Shown here: positions 44,408 to 53,895 of the stretch, in pieces
Layout: every line of letters begins with the position of its first letter
Numbering within the stretch: position 1 is the first letter of the stretch
Assembly: GCA_963678275.1 (NCBI GenBank)
Contig: OY782765.1
Coordinates: 5,394,001-5,458,000, forward strand
DNA: 64,000 bases
Origin: G963677445 sp963678275
Lineage (GTDB): Bacteria; Bacteroidota; Ignavibacteria; Ignavibacteriales; Melioribacteraceae
Direction of reading: 5' to 3'
Notes under the pieces: generated by a model
Told to the model about the DNA's origin: nothing
Databases searched by the model: none
The model's input: only the letters and a program-made list of their open reading frames with translations
Translations under genes and position numbers: made by a program

Positions 44408-45742
44408 ATGCCAAACAAGATTGATTTAAATAATGATTATCCGGTTATAGAAAAATCTGATGAAATTTTCAGCCGGAGCGAAGGACTGATTCCTTCAAAT
44501 ACCCAGACACTTGCCAAAGGACCGACACAATATGTAAATGGAGCGGCGCCAAAATACCTTGTTAAAGGAAAAGGCGCGAAGGTTTGGGACGCCGATGGAA
44601 ATGAATATATCGATTTTAACATGGGTATAGGACCTCTGTCGCTTGGTTATGCCTATGAGAAGACTGATAAGGCAATTAAAGAACAGCTTGAGGATGGAAT
44701 TACTTTTTCACTTGTGCATCCGCTTGAAGTTGAGGTAGCCGAGCTTATCAGGGATGTAATACCTAATGCCGAATCTGTCAGGTACAGTAAATCGGGCGCG
44801 GATGTGACTTCAGCCGCGGTCAGGACAGCGAGAGCCTATACAGGAAAACATAAAATACTATGCTGCGGATATCACGGATGGCACGACTGGTATATAAGTG
44901 TAACTGCCCGGCATTACGGTATTCCCGAAGTTATCAAAGACCTTACATACACTTTTGAATATAATAACATCGATTCGGTGAAAGAAGCGATTGATGATGA
45001 TGTTGCCGCTGTAATTCTCGAACCGGTTGTTTTTCAGGAACCGAAGGATGATTTTCTGCACAAACTGGCCGATCTCTGCAAAGAGAAAGGTGTCCTGCTG
45101 ATATTTGATGAAATGTGGACCGGGTTCAGAATGGCGCTCGGAGGGGCTCAGGAATATTTTGGGATTACTCCCGATCTCGCGACATATTCGAAAGCGATAG
45201 CAAATGGAATGCCCCTGGCGGTTCTTGCAGGTAAAAAGGAGATAATGCGGCTTCATGAGGATGATATATTTTTCTATACCACATTCGGAGGGGAAGCTCT
45301 TTCTCTTGCCGCGGCAAAAGCAACAATCAATGAGCTGCGTGATAAAAATGTGGCCGCTTACCTGGCTGAAAAAGGGGCTTTGCTGAAAGATGGATACAAC
45401 AAAATTGCCCGTGAACTCGGACTTGACTATACAAAAGCCACCGGTTATAACTGGCGTTCAATTATCTCATTCGACGCAAAAGCCGGTAATCCTCTGGAAA
45501 TGAAATCCCTGGTTCAGCAGGAAATGATTAAACGGGGTGTATTATGGGGCGGATTTCATAATATGAGTTATTCCCATACAGATGAGCAGATTGAGTACAC
45601 CCTGAAGGCATACGGCGCGGTTCTTGAAATTCTTAAAGACGCTGTTTCCAAAGAAAAAGTAAAAGATATGCTCCGCGGCGAGCCCGTACAGCCTGTTTTC
45701 AGGAAAACAGAAGGTTTTAATATGAAACCGGTGAGAAAATAA
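44408..45742 (+). CDS. Class III PLP aminotransferase (GSA-aminotransferase-like)
   Basis: 444 residues. PLP fold type I: AKVWDADGNEYIDFNMGIG, YSKSGADVTSAAVRTARAYT, GYHGWHDW, LIFDEMWTGFRMALGGAQ and TYSKAIANGMPLAVLAGKK, where Lys is the Schiff base residue. It resembles glutamate-1-semialdehyde aminomutase but lies in a sugar locus with SpsF/KdsC/NeuB homologues, so it is more probably a sugar aminotransferase. No hemL partner genes are nearby. One base separates the stop from the SDR gene. Confidence 0.85.
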   Translation: MPNKIDLNNDYPVIEKSDEIFSRSEGLIPSNTQTLAKGPTQYVNGAAPKYLVKGKGAKVWDADGNEYIDFNMGIGPLSLGYAYEKTDKAIKEQLEDGITFSLVHPLEVEVAELIRDVIPNAESVRYSKSGADVTSAAVRTARAYTGKHKILCCGYHGWHDWYISVTARHYGIPEVIKDLTYTFEYNNIDSVKEAIDDDVAAVILEPVVFQEPKDDFLHKLADLCKEKGVLLIFDEMWTGFRMALGGAQEYFGITPDLATYSKAIANGMPLAVLAGKKEIMRLHEDDIFFYTTFGGEALSLAAAKATINELRDKNVAAYLAEKGALLKDGYNKIARELGLDYTKATGYNWRSIISFDAKAGNPLEMKSLVQQEMIKRGVLWGGFHNMSYSHTDEQIEYTLKAYGAVLEILKDAVSKEKVKDMLRGEPVQPVFRKTEGFNMKPVRK

Positions 45743-45743
45743 T

Positions 45744-46547
45744 ATGGAAATGTTTTCACTAAAAGGCAAAACTGCAATCGTTACCGGCGCGCTGGGACTG
45801 ATAGGCAAAAATCATTGTGATGCGCTGGCGGAAGCGGGCGCGAATGTTATCGCCGCCGATATAAATGGAGAAGAATGTGAAAAATTTGCCGCAACCTTAA
45901 AAACCGATTCTTCCGGGTTCGGCCTTGATGTAACTGATCCCGGCTCCATTAAGAAGATGCGCGATTTTATTCTGGAAAAATATGGCTCAATAGATATTCT
46001 GGTTAACAATGCCGCTATAAATGATATGTTCGAAAATCCGAAGGCTGCCGCGGAACAATCGAAATTTGAGAACTATCCTCTTGAGTTATGGCAGAAATCT
46101 GTTGATGTAAACCTTACAGGTGTTTTTCTTTGTTCCCAGGTACTTGGCGCTGTTATGGCTGAACAGGAATCGGGCAGTATAATAAATGTCGCTTCCACGT
46201 ATGGTATAACCGCCCCCGATCAGTCTCTTTATATTGATAAAGATGGCAACCAGAATTTTTATAAACCACCCGCCTATTCAGCTACAAAAGGAGCGGTAAT
46301 TATGTTTACCCGCTATCTGGCGGCCTACTGGGGCAATAAGAATGTCCGTGTGAACACACTTTCTCCGGGCGGAGTGGAAAACAACCAGGATCCTCATTTT
46401 ATTAAAAAATATTCAGCAAAAACCCCGGCCGGAAGAATGGCTCTGCCAACTGATTATAAAGGAGCAGTTGTTTTTCTTGCCGCTGACGCCTCGTCATATA
46501 TGACCGGCGCCAACCTGGTTGTCGACGGCGGATGGACCTGCTGGTAA
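45744..46547 (+). CDS. Short-chain dehydrogenase of the nonulosonate-like locus
   Basis: 267 residues. Classical SDR: TGALGLIG (TGxxxGxG at about 15-22), NNAAIND (NNAG-like), S in NVAS and the catalytic YSATK motif; terminal GANLVVDGGW. Inserts around NDMFENPKAAAEQSK and YIDKDGNQNFYKPPAYS match PtmA-type enzymes of flagellin or surface sugar loci. It is predicted to oxidise a sugar hydroxyl to a keto group for the adjacent aminotransferase (inference). Confidence 0.88.
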   Translation: MEMFSLKGKTAIVTGALGLIGKNHCDALAEAGANVIAADINGEECEKFAATLKTDSSGFGLDVTDPGSIKKMRDFILEKYGSIDILVNNAAINDMFENPKAAAEQSKFENYPLELWQKSVDVNLTGVFLCSQVLGAVMAEQESGSIINVASTYGITAPDQSLYIDKDGNQNFYKPPAYSATKGAVIMFTRYLAAYWGNKNVRVNTLSPGGVENNQDPHFIKKYSAKTPAGRMALPTDYKGAVVFLAADASSYMTGANLVVDGGWTCW

Positions 46548-46561
46548 TAAAAAGGAAAATT

Positions 46562-47077
46562 ATGTTTGAACATGTTGATAAAAGTATAATTGAAAAAGCA
46601 AAAAAAATAAAACTTCTGATTACTGACTGCGACGGAGTTCTTACCGACACGGGTGTTTATTATTCGGCTAACGGTGAGGAACTGAAAAGATTTTCAATCA
46701 GGGATGGAATGGGAGTTGAAAGGCTTCGGAAGTTTGCCTCGGTTGAAACCGCGGTGATGACTGGTGAAAATTCAATGCTTGTAAGAAGGCGAGCGGAAAA
46801 ACTGAAGATTAAGGATATTTACCTGGGAATCAAGTTCAAGGATGAGCTTTTTTATATAATACTTGATAAAAAGAATCTCAAGGCTGAAGAGGTCGCTTAT
46901 ATTGGTGACGACACAAATGACCTGCCGGTAATGAAACTTGCCGGGTTGACTGCTACACCTGCCGACGCGACAATTTTCGCAAAAGAGATTGCCGATTTTA
47001 TTGTGGAAAGCAAAGGAGGTCATGGCGCTTTCCGTGATTTTGCCGAACTAATAATTTACGCTAAAACGAAAAAATAA
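46562..47077 (+). CDS. KdsC-like HAD phosphatase (3-deoxy-ulosonate 8/9-phosphate type)
   Basis: 171 residues from the ATG at 46562 with AAAGGAAA upstream. HAD motif I LLITDCDGVLTDTG (D22, D24), motif II TGEN, and motif IV YIGDDTNDLPVM. No cap domain, as in KdsC tetramers. In an operon with NeuB-like and SpsF-like genes it would dephosphorylate the condensation product, although NeuB-type enzymes using unphosphorylated sugars do not need this step, hinting at a phosphate-bearing substrate. Confidence 0.88.
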   Translation: MFEHVDKSIIEKAKKIKLLITDCDGVLTDTGVYYSANGEELKRFSIRDGMGVERLRKFASVETAVMTGENSMLVRRRAEKLKIKDIYLGIKFKDELFYIILDKKNLKAEEVAYIGDDTNDLPVMKLAGLTATPADATIFAKEIADFIVESKGGHGAFRDFAELIIYAKTKK

Positions 47078-47094
47078 CCGGAAAAGAATTCAAT

Positions 47095-47976
47095 ATGGAT
47101 GGAAAACCAAAAGTAAAAGTTGCCGAAAGATATATTGGTGAAGGTGAACCGGTATATATTATTGCCGAAATAGGTATTAATCACAACGGATCACTTGAAA
47201 TAGCGAAAAAACTAATTGACGGCGCTGTGTTCGCCGGCTGTGACGCGGTGAAATTTCAGAAGCGCACTCCGGAACTTTGTGTGCCGAAGGATCAGTGGAA
47301 TATCGAAAGAGATACTCCCTGGGGCAGGATGACTTATATAGATTACAGACACAAGGTTGAATTCAGCGAAGAGGAATATGGCGAGATTGACCGTTATTGC
47401 TCTGAAAAGGGAATTCACTGGTTTGCTTCACCCTGGGATGAGGAGGCGGTCGATTTTCTGGAAAAATTTAATCCTGTTGTGTATAAACTGGCATCCGCGA
47501 GTCTTACTGATGATGTTTTGCTGAATAAAATAAAACAAACCGGAAGGCCGATAATGCTTTCAACCGGCATGTCGACTATAGAGCAGGTTGAGCACGCGGT
47601 TGAGCTTACCGGTAAAGAAAACCTGCTGCTGGCACAGTCAACTTCATCTTATCCCTGCAAACTTGAGGAGTTAAATTTAAGAGTAATCTCGACATATAAA
47701 GAAAAATTCCCCACTGTTCCGATTGGATATTCGGGCCATGAAACCGGTCTTAGTCCTACATTCGCGGCGGTAGCTCTTGGAGCTTCTTTTGTAGAAAGAC
47801 ATATTACACTCGACAGGGCTATGTGGGGATCGGATCAGGCCGCATCTGTTGAAATTCAGGGATTCTTCCGTCTCGTTTCCAATATCAGGGATATTGAAAA
47901 ATCGCTGGGGGATGGGGTAAAAAGGGTTTTTGAAAGTGAACAGAAATCAATAAAAAAACTTAGAAGAGCAAAATAA
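47095..47976 (+). CDS. NeuB-family ketulosonate synthase lacking the SAF domain
   Basis: 293 residues. TIM-barrel NeuB domain: IIAEIGINHNGSLEIAKKL, DAVKFQKRTPE, FASPWDEEAVDFLEKF, VYKLASASLTD, MLSTGMSTIEQ, YSGHETG and ERHITLDRAMWGSDQAAS. These include the metal and PEP-binding residues. The usual C-terminal SAF (antifreeze-like) domain, which shapes the neighbouring active site in the dimer of NeuB, is absent; the chain ends about 15 residues after the barrel. It condenses PEP with an aldose. Such short forms occur in environmental genomes and their products are poorly known. Confidence 0.9.
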   Translation: MDGKPKVKVAERYIGEGEPVYIIAEIGINHNGSLEIAKKLIDGAVFAGCDAVKFQKRTPELCVPKDQWNIERDTPWGRMTYIDYRHKVEFSEEEYGEIDRYCSEKGIHWFASPWDEEAVDFLEKFNPVVYKLASASLTDDVLLNKIKQTGRPIMLSTGMSTIEQVEHAVELTGKENLLLAQSTSSYPCKLEELNLRVISTYKEKFPTVPIGYSGHETGLSPTFAAVALGASFVERHITLDRAMWGSDQAASVEIQGFFRLVSNIRDIEKSLGDGVKRVFESEQKSIKKLRRAK

Positions 47977-47991
47977 TTTCAGAGGATTCAA

Positions 47992-48843
47992 GTGGCGGAA
48001 ATTCTTGCGAACATATCAGAATTGATAAGTAATTATATAAACGGACTGACTACGATTGAAATTATCTCAATTGCCGGGATAATCGGCGCCGCATTCTTTT
48101 ATATTGTGATTGAAAGAATTTTGCCATATAACAAGGGCCAGAAAGTATTTCGGGAAGGATTTTTTAATGATCTGGCCCTTTATACTATCGCCCAGAGCTA
48201 CATACTGAGTATAATAATTTTTGGCTTTATTATTTCATGGATTGACGGGGCCACCGGACTTTCGAGATTAAAGATTTTTGCCGATGTTCCTCTGTGGCTC
48301 CAGCTTATTTTTTATCTTCTCACACATGATTTTTATATTTACTGGATGCATCGGTGGCAGCACAAAAACAAATACCTGTGGCGTCTGCACGAAGCTCACC
48401 ATTCACCGAAAAAAGTAGACTGGCTTTCCGGTTCCCGTTCTCACGCGGCTGAAATATTAATTAATCAGACAGTTGAATTTCTGCCAATTGTTCTGCTTGG
48501 TTCTCCTCCCGAAGTCATCGCGCTCAAGGGTCTGGTCAGCGCTGTCTGGGGAATGCATATCCATTCCAATCTTAATATAAATACAGGCTTTCTTCAAAAG
48601 ATTATAAACGGGCCCGAAATGCACCGGTGGCATCATACCACGGGCAAAGGAAGGAACCGTAATTTTGCCACAAAACTGGCTGTCTGGGACTGGCTGTTCG
48701 GCACCGCGTATATGCCCCCCGGAGAAAAAGCTGAAGTCTACGGCCTGAAAACTTTTTTCCCCGATAATTATTTCTACCAGTTCACCTTCGCGTTCCGCCC
48801 CTTCAAAAAGAAAAAATCAGTTGACAAAATGGTGAATAATTAG
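47992..48843 (+). CDS. Fatty acid hydroxylase / sterol desaturase superfamily membrane protein
   Basis: 283 residues, GTG start after AGAGGATTCAA. TM segments about 20-45, 70-95, 105-130 and 155-185. The di-iron His boxes are HDFYIYWMHRWQH, HEAHHSPKKVDW and MHRWHHTTG, matching HX3-4H, HX2HH and HX2HH. Members hydroxylate or desaturate lipid acyl chains with O2. The next gene encodes a lipid acyltransferase, so a lipid substrate is plausible. It begins 15 bp after the NeuB-like gene. Confidence 0.9.
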   Translation: MAEILANISELISNYINGLTTIEIISIAGIIGAAFFYIVIERILPYNKGQKVFREGFFNDLALYTIAQSYILSIIIFGFIISWIDGATGLSRLKIFADVPLWLQLIFYLLTHDFYIYWMHRWQHKNKYLWRLHEAHHSPKKVDWLSGSRSHAAEILINQTVEFLPIVLLGSPPEVIALKGLVSAVWGMHIHSNLNINTGFLQKIINGPEMHRWHHTTGKGRNRNFATKLAVWDWLFGTAYMPPGEKAEVYGLKTFFPDNYFYQFTFAFRPFKKKKSVDKMVNN

Positions 48844-48917
48844 TTATTTTTATCTGATTTCCCATTGAAAATGTCAAAGGTTCCAGGAAGATTATTTTTT
48901 AATAAAATGATATAGCG

Positions 48918-50681
48918 ATGAAAAAGATTGATTTGCAGGAAATGCTAAGGGAAAGATACCCGGCATTTTTCGAAAAACCTCAGATAATTCAGAAGATTTC
49001 TTTATCGATTATGTCGAGAATTCTTCACCTTTCCGAAATCAACAAGTTTATTGAAGAGCATCCCGACACCTATGGTCTGAACTTTATTGATGACATTTTC
49101 GACAGCATCAATTTTTCCTTTTCCATTCCGCATAAAGATATTCAGAAAATACCATCGGAAGGAAGGGTTATCTGTGTATCCAATCATCCGATCGGAAGTC
49201 TTGACGGTCTGGCGCTTCTTAGGGCAATCGGAGATATTCGTCCCGATGTAAAAATTATCGCTAATGATGTGCTTTATATGATTGAAAACCTCAGGGAAAA
49301 TTTTATTCCTTTTAATGTGGACACCCGGATGGGGCAAAGAAGGAATATAGAGATGATAGGTGAGACTCTTGACAGTGAACAGGCCCTGATTATATTCCCT
49401 GCCGCCGAGGTTTCCCGTTTGAGGGGTATTAAAGTAATGGATAAAAAGTGGAACAAGGGGCCAATTTATTTTGCCAAGAAGTTTGAATCCCCCATATTGC
49501 CGATGCATGTCGCGGCGAAAAATTCGGCCTTTTTCTATTTCTTTTCTTTGCTTCATAAGGACCTTAGCAGGGTTTTACTGGCCCATGAACTTTTTAACAA
49601 GAGAAATAAAACTATTAAAATCAGAATCGGTGATCCCATACCGGCCAAAGCTTTTACACAGAACTACATCAATGATAATGTGCAGTTGAAATTATTGAAA
49701 AAACATGTCTACGCGATAGGGAAAAATAAGAGGGGGGTTTATACAACCGAAAAAAATATTATTCATCCGGTTGATAAACAATTGCTTAAGCGTGAGCTTA
49801 ATAACGCGAAACTGCTTGGCATAACGAAAGATGAAAAAATGATCATTCTTACCGATTTTAAAGAATCCCCGAATATTCTTAAAGAACTGGCAAGACTCAG
49901 GGAAGTTACATTCAGGCGCGTGGGCGAGGGAACCGGCAACAAGCTTGATATTGATAAATATGACCGCTATTATAAACAGATTATTGTCTGGGATGATAAA
50001 GACCTTGAAATTGTAGGTTCTTACCGGATTGGTCTGGGAGATCAGATTATGAGCGAAATTGGTCCTGAAGGTTTTTATACCTCAAGTCTTTTCGGGTTTT
50101 CCGATCAGTTTAAAGATTCTGTTCTTTCAAAGTCGGTAGAATTGGGAAGAAGTTTTGTTCAGCGGCGCTACTGGAATACCAACGCGCTCCATTACCTCTG
50201 GCTTGGAATAGGGGCTTTTCTTACACACCATCCACATTATAAAGTTATGTTCGGAGGTGTAAGCATAAGCAACAGTTACCCTGAAGAAGCAAAGCAGCTT
50301 ATTGTATATTATTTTAATAAATGGTTTGGTGAAGAAAATAAACTCGTTTCACCCAATAACGAATATAAACTTTCGGATGAAACAATCGCTGTTTTTGATA
50401 CTGAGTTTACCGGCAAAACATATAAGGAGGATTACAGAGTTCTGAAGACTAAAATGAAAGACTTTGGCATGACTGTGCCGATACTTTATAAACATTATTC
50501 AGAGCTTTGTGATGATGACGGTGTTAAATTCTTATGTTTCAGTGTGGACCCGGCATTCGAAAATTGTATCGACGGACTGATTATGGTTGATATTGATAAA
50601 ATAAAAGATGAAAAAAGGCAGCGTTATATGGATCCCTTTGCCCCGATGGTGGAAGAGGTGGCCGATCCTGTAAATTCCTAA
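48918..50681 (+). CDS. Bifunctional PlsC-like / OlsB-like acyltransferase (OlsF/GlsF-type)
   Basis: 587 residues. N-terminal about 60-275 is a lysophospholipid-acyltransferase-like domain with VSNHPIGSLDG (H90, D96, spacing HX5D), FNVDTRMGQRR and FPAAEVSR. C-terminal about 300-575 is a GNAT-like OlsB-type acyl-ACP:amino-acid N-acyltransferase domain: ELARLREVTFRRVGEGTG, DKDLEIVGSYRIG, and FYTSSLFGFS. The fused arrangement resembles OlsF-type enzymes that make ornithine, glycine or other amino-acid lipids. With the hydroxylase it suggests a hydroxylated aminolipid (inference). Start ATG 48918 after a 74-bp gap. Confidence 0.85.
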   Translation: MKKIDLQEMLRERYPAFFEKPQIIQKISLSIMSRILHLSEINKFIEEHPDTYGLNFIDDIFDSINFSFSIPHKDIQKIPSEGRVICVSNHPIGSLDGLALLRAIGDIRPDVKIIANDVLYMIENLRENFIPFNVDTRMGQRRNIEMIGETLDSEQALIIFPAAEVSRLRGIKVMDKKWNKGPIYFAKKFESPILPMHVAAKNSAFFYFFSLLHKDLSRVLLAHELFNKRNKTIKIRIGDPIPAKAFTQNYINDNVQLKLLKKHVYAIGKNKRGVYTTEKNIIHPVDKQLLKRELNNAKLLGITKDEKMIILTDFKESPNILKELARLREVTFRRVGEGTGNKLDIDKYDRYYKQIIVWDDKDLEIVGSYRIGLGDQIMSEIGPEGFYTSSLFGFSDQFKDSVLSKSVELGRSFVQRRYWNTNALHYLWLGIGAFLTHHPHYKVMFGGVSISNSYPEEAKQLIVYYFNKWFGEENKLVSPNNEYKLSDETIAVFDTEFTGKTYKEDYRVLKTKMKDFGMTVPILYKHYSELCDDDGVKFLCFSVDPAFENCIDGLIMVDIDKIKDEKRQRYMDPFAPMVEEVADPVNS

Positions 50682-50716
50682 ACCGGAACCAAAAGGAAAA
50701 ATTAAATTATTTTTTG

Positions 50717-50975
50717 TAATCGTAGACTGGCAAGCCAGAGATAATGAGGAATTACGAATTAGGAATTGACTTTCCCAGGAATATATTTTGAATCGAATCT
50801 GCTTTGGAGAAGCAGCATTATTGCGGAACGTCCCCATGGGGTAGTAAAGAACAAAAAAATTTAGTAAGATCCCTGTAGGGGATCAACAGAGCAAAGCTAA
50901 CGAAAAACTACAATCCGAATTGTTGCCAAAAATTTTGCCATTTTGCGTAGAATTTAACTCCTTACGGAATAATCA
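50717..50975 (+). repeat. Interspersed repeat family D, full-length copy 2 (core 1)
   Basis: Opposite-orientation copy of 2221-2478: GTAGACTGGCAAGCCAG, AGAAGCAGCATTATTGCGG, CCCCATGGGG, GATCCCTGTAGGGGATC and the end module TTTTGCGTAGAATTTAAC. It lies 36 bp after the acyltransferase stop and is followed directly by the D core-2 variant. Confidence 0.85.
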
Positions 50976-50994
50976 TAATCCTAATCGTAATCTT

Positions 50995-51215
50995 AATCAT
51001 AGACTGGCAAGCCAGAAACAATGAGGAATTACGAATTACGAATTAGGAATTGACTTTCCCCAGGTATTACCAATTAATTATCATTCCGGTTTTTTGCGTC
51101 TTTTGCGAAAAGACCATCCAGAGGCAGGCAGGCCGGAATCTAATGCCAAATTTTACTGGCAATCAGATAAAAACTTTTCCATTTTGTGTAGAATTTCACT
51201 TTTTACTGAGTAATC
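50995..51215 (+). repeat. Repeat family D variant (core 2), copy 2
   Basis: Nearly the same as 33172-33405: ATAGACTGGCAAGCCAG, CAGGTATTACCAATTAATTA, GCGTCTTTTGCGAAAAGACC, then AGGCAGGCAGGCCGG and the end module. A family A copy follows, exactly as at 33.4 kb. Confidence 0.85.
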
Positions 51216-51224
51216 ATAATCCCA

Positions 51225-51380
51225 CCCCCTCAGGAAAAATGTACAACCCCTTCGCCACCACCCAACCGGGTCTTCATACTCATACTCATACTCTTACTCT
51301 GATTTTTTAATTCCGATACCGAAAAATAAAAAGGCAATAAGGTTAATTTTGGCCGGTGGGTGAATCCTCTGCTACTAAGG
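51225..51380 (-). repeat. Interspersed repeat family A, copy 7
   Basis: Reverse-orientation copy with CATACTCATACTCTTACTC, AAAGGCAATAAGGTTAA and TCCTCTGCTACTAAGG. It runs into the 366-bp array. Confidence 0.78.
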
Positions 51381-52910
51381 TAAAAAAACAAAAAATAAGG
51401 TTTCTTTGCTTTGCGCCTCAGCGCCTTTGCGTGAGATAAAAACGATTTCGATTTTACCGGGATTTATAAGGCTGAATTCTTTAGGATTTCATCCCGGCGG
51501 TTATGGAGTCCCCATTTTGGAATAACATCAAATCTCAAATTTAGCAACAACAATATTAGAAATACTAACCTCCCGAAAACTTTTCAATAGTGAAAGATCG
51601 AAATCCCCTCCCCTTAAGATGTTAAGGGAAGGACGGGAGGGGTTTGATCTACCTTGTGCCGGAACTAATCCGGAGAGAAGTCCATTATTTTCATACCCTA
51701 AATGAAAAATGTTTTCACGCAATTATAATCTTGTTTTCCGGAAGGTTAAAAAACAAAAAATAAGGTATCCTTTTTCTATGCGCCTCAGCGCCTTTGCGTG
51801 AGATAAAAACGATTTCGATTTTACCGGGATTTATAAGGCTGAATTCTTTAGGATTTCACCCCGGCGGCTATGGAGTCTCCATTTTGGAATAACATCAAAT
51901 CTCAAATTTAGCAACAACAATATTAAAAATACTAACCTCCCGAAAACTCTTCAATAGTGAAAGTTTGAAATCCCCTCCCCTTAAGATGTTAAGGGGAGGA
52001 CGGGAGGGGTTTGATCTACCTTGAGCATGAACTAATCCGGAGAGAAGTCCATTAATTTCATACCCTAAATGACAAATGTTTTCACGCAATTATAATCTTG
52101 TTTTCCGGAAGGTTAAAAAATTAAAAATAAGGTATCTTTTTTCTATGCGTCTCAGCGTCTTTGTGTGAGATAAAAACGATTTCGATTTTACCGGGATTTA
52201 TAAGGCTGAATGCTTTAGGATTTCATCCCGGCGGTTATGGAGTCCCCATTTTGGAATAACATAAAATCTCAAATTTAGCAACAACAATATTAGAAATACT
52301 AACCTCCCGAAAACTCTTCAATAGTGAAAGATCGAAATCCCCTCCCCTTAAGATGTTAAGGGGAGGACGGGAGGGGTTTGATCTACCTTGAGCAGGAACT
52401 AATCCGGAGAGAAGTCCATTAATTTCATACCCTAAATGACAAATGTTTTCACGCAATTATAATCTTGTTTTCCGGAAGGTTAAAAAATTAAAAATAAGGT
52501 ATCCTTTTTCTATGCGCCTCAGCGTCTTTGTGTGAGATAAAAACGATTTCGATTTTACCGGGATTTATAAGGCTGAATTCTTTAGGATTTCATCCCGGCG
52601 GTTATGGAGTCCCCATTTTGGAATAACATAAAATCTCAAATTTAGCAACAGCAATATTAGAAATACTAACCTCCCGAAAACTTTTCAATAGTGAAAGATC
52701 GAAATCCCCTCCCCTTAAGATGTTAAGGGGAGGACGGGAGGGGTTTGATTACCTTGAGCAGGAACTAATCCGGAGAGAAGTCCATTAATTTCATACCCTA
52801 AATGACAAATGTTTTCACGCAATTATAATCTTGTTTTCCGGAAGGTTAAAAAATTAAAAATAAGGTATCCTTTTTCTATTCGTCTCTGCGTCCAGGCGTG
52901 AGATAAAAAC
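51379..52910. repeat. Tandem array, four copies of a 366-bp unit plus partial
   Basis: The anchor GGTTAAAAAA(C/T)AAAAA recurs at 51379, 51744, 52111, 52478 and 52844 (spacing 365-367). Each unit has TTTGCGTGAGATAAAAACG-like text, ATTTCATCCCGGCGGTTATG, GAGTCCCCATTTTGGAATAA, a strong hairpin CCTCCCCTTAA/TTAAGGGGAGG, CTAATCCGGAGAGAAGTCC and TTGTTTTCCGGAAGG. Copies differ by few bases. A solo inverse copy lies at 61890-62283. A short frame inside the units is shared only because the DNA is repeated. Confidence 0.93.
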
Positions 52911-53227
52911 CGATTTCGATGACGACTTCGATTTGGATTTCGATGCTCCCATATATCCAGTTAATCTTGTAAATCTCCGCAATCCTGTAATGTGTTTTTT
53001 CGGTGTACACCAGGAAAATCTGTGGCAAATTTTCACCCCTGCTGCCAGGGTAAAAATCCATCCCTCAATAATAACAATATTTGTTAATTCCCGTTTCTTT
53101 TTATATTATTGTTAAAAGTGAGTTTGTGATAAAATAATCTTGGCGGCTTTTATGTCGTCAGGTGAACAGATTTTGGTTTAAGATGACAAAAGGTGATCAT
53201 CAAAAGTCAATTTAGTGATATCAGCAG

Positions 53228-53878
53228 TTGGAGAAAAAACGGCATAAGCAGCATGAAAGCTTCGTGATTTTAAATGAACTCATGGCATGTGACAAACAGG
53301 TAAACGGAAACAAAAAAGGTGATGACAAATTGAGATTTACTACCGATCTGAAAGAAATTGAATTATATGGCAAAAAGAAGGAAAGAGAAAATTACAGATT
53401 CAGGATGCATATTAAAATGCTGGGAATTGAAAGAAAAAGGCTTGATAAACTGGTAAATAAAATCAACGATGAAGTTTCCCGGAAAATTGACTGCACAAAA
53501 TGCGCTAACTGCTGTAAGGTACTCCGTCCTGAATTCGAAGAAGAGGACATTAAAAGATTTGCGGAGGGAATGCAGGTTGACAAGGAGGATTTAAAAGAAG
53601 GTTACTGCGAAAAGGTAAAAGGAGAAAAGGGAAAATATATATTTAAAGAAGAGCCCTGTCCGTTTCTAAGAAATAATAAATGTATAAATTATCAGCACAG
53701 ACCTGAAGTATGCGCTTCCTTTCCTTTTCTTCACAAAACTGAATTCAGCTCCCGTTTGCTTGGTATTATACAATTTTATCCAATTTGTCCTATAGTTTTT
53801 AATGTATATGAAGAGTTGAAATCTTTGCTCTGGAACCAGCATTGGAGAGAACACATGAACATTTATCTTGATGACTAA
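53228..53878 (+). CDS. YkgJ-type cysteine cluster protein
   Basis: 216 residues from a TTG at 53228; an ATG at 53282 (MACDKQ) is the alternative. CxxCxxCC at 89-96 (CTKCANCC), then PCPFLRNNKCINYQHRPEVCASFPF, the pattern of the YkgJ (UPF0153) family, which binds an iron-sulfur cluster or zinc. The N-terminal 85 residues are basic and helical. Function unknown. Followed 18 bp later by a small gene, so probably an operon. Confidence 0.82.
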   Translation: MEKKRHKQHESFVILNELMACDKQVNGNKKGDDKLRFTTDLKEIELYGKKKERENYRFRMHIKMLGIERKRLDKLVNKINDEVSRKIDCTKCANCCKVLRPEFEEEDIKRFAEGMQVDKEDLKEGYCEKVKGEKGKYIFKEEPCPFLRNNKCINYQHRPEVCASFPFLHKTEFSSRLLGIIQFYPICPIVFNVYEELKSLLWNQHWREHMNIYLDD

Positions 53879-53895
53879 GAAAACAGAAGAATTTT

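Noticed and set aside
51528..52456. Similar 64-73 codon minus-strand frames in successive 366-bp units (and 61971-62189 on the plus strand)
   Set aside because: They are conserved only because the DNA units are repeated; one unit loses the frame through a short deletion, there is no RBS, and the text is translated hairpin.
51379..52910. CRISPR array
   Set aside because: Units are 366 bp and almost identical throughout, with no spacer/repeat alternation and no cas genes.
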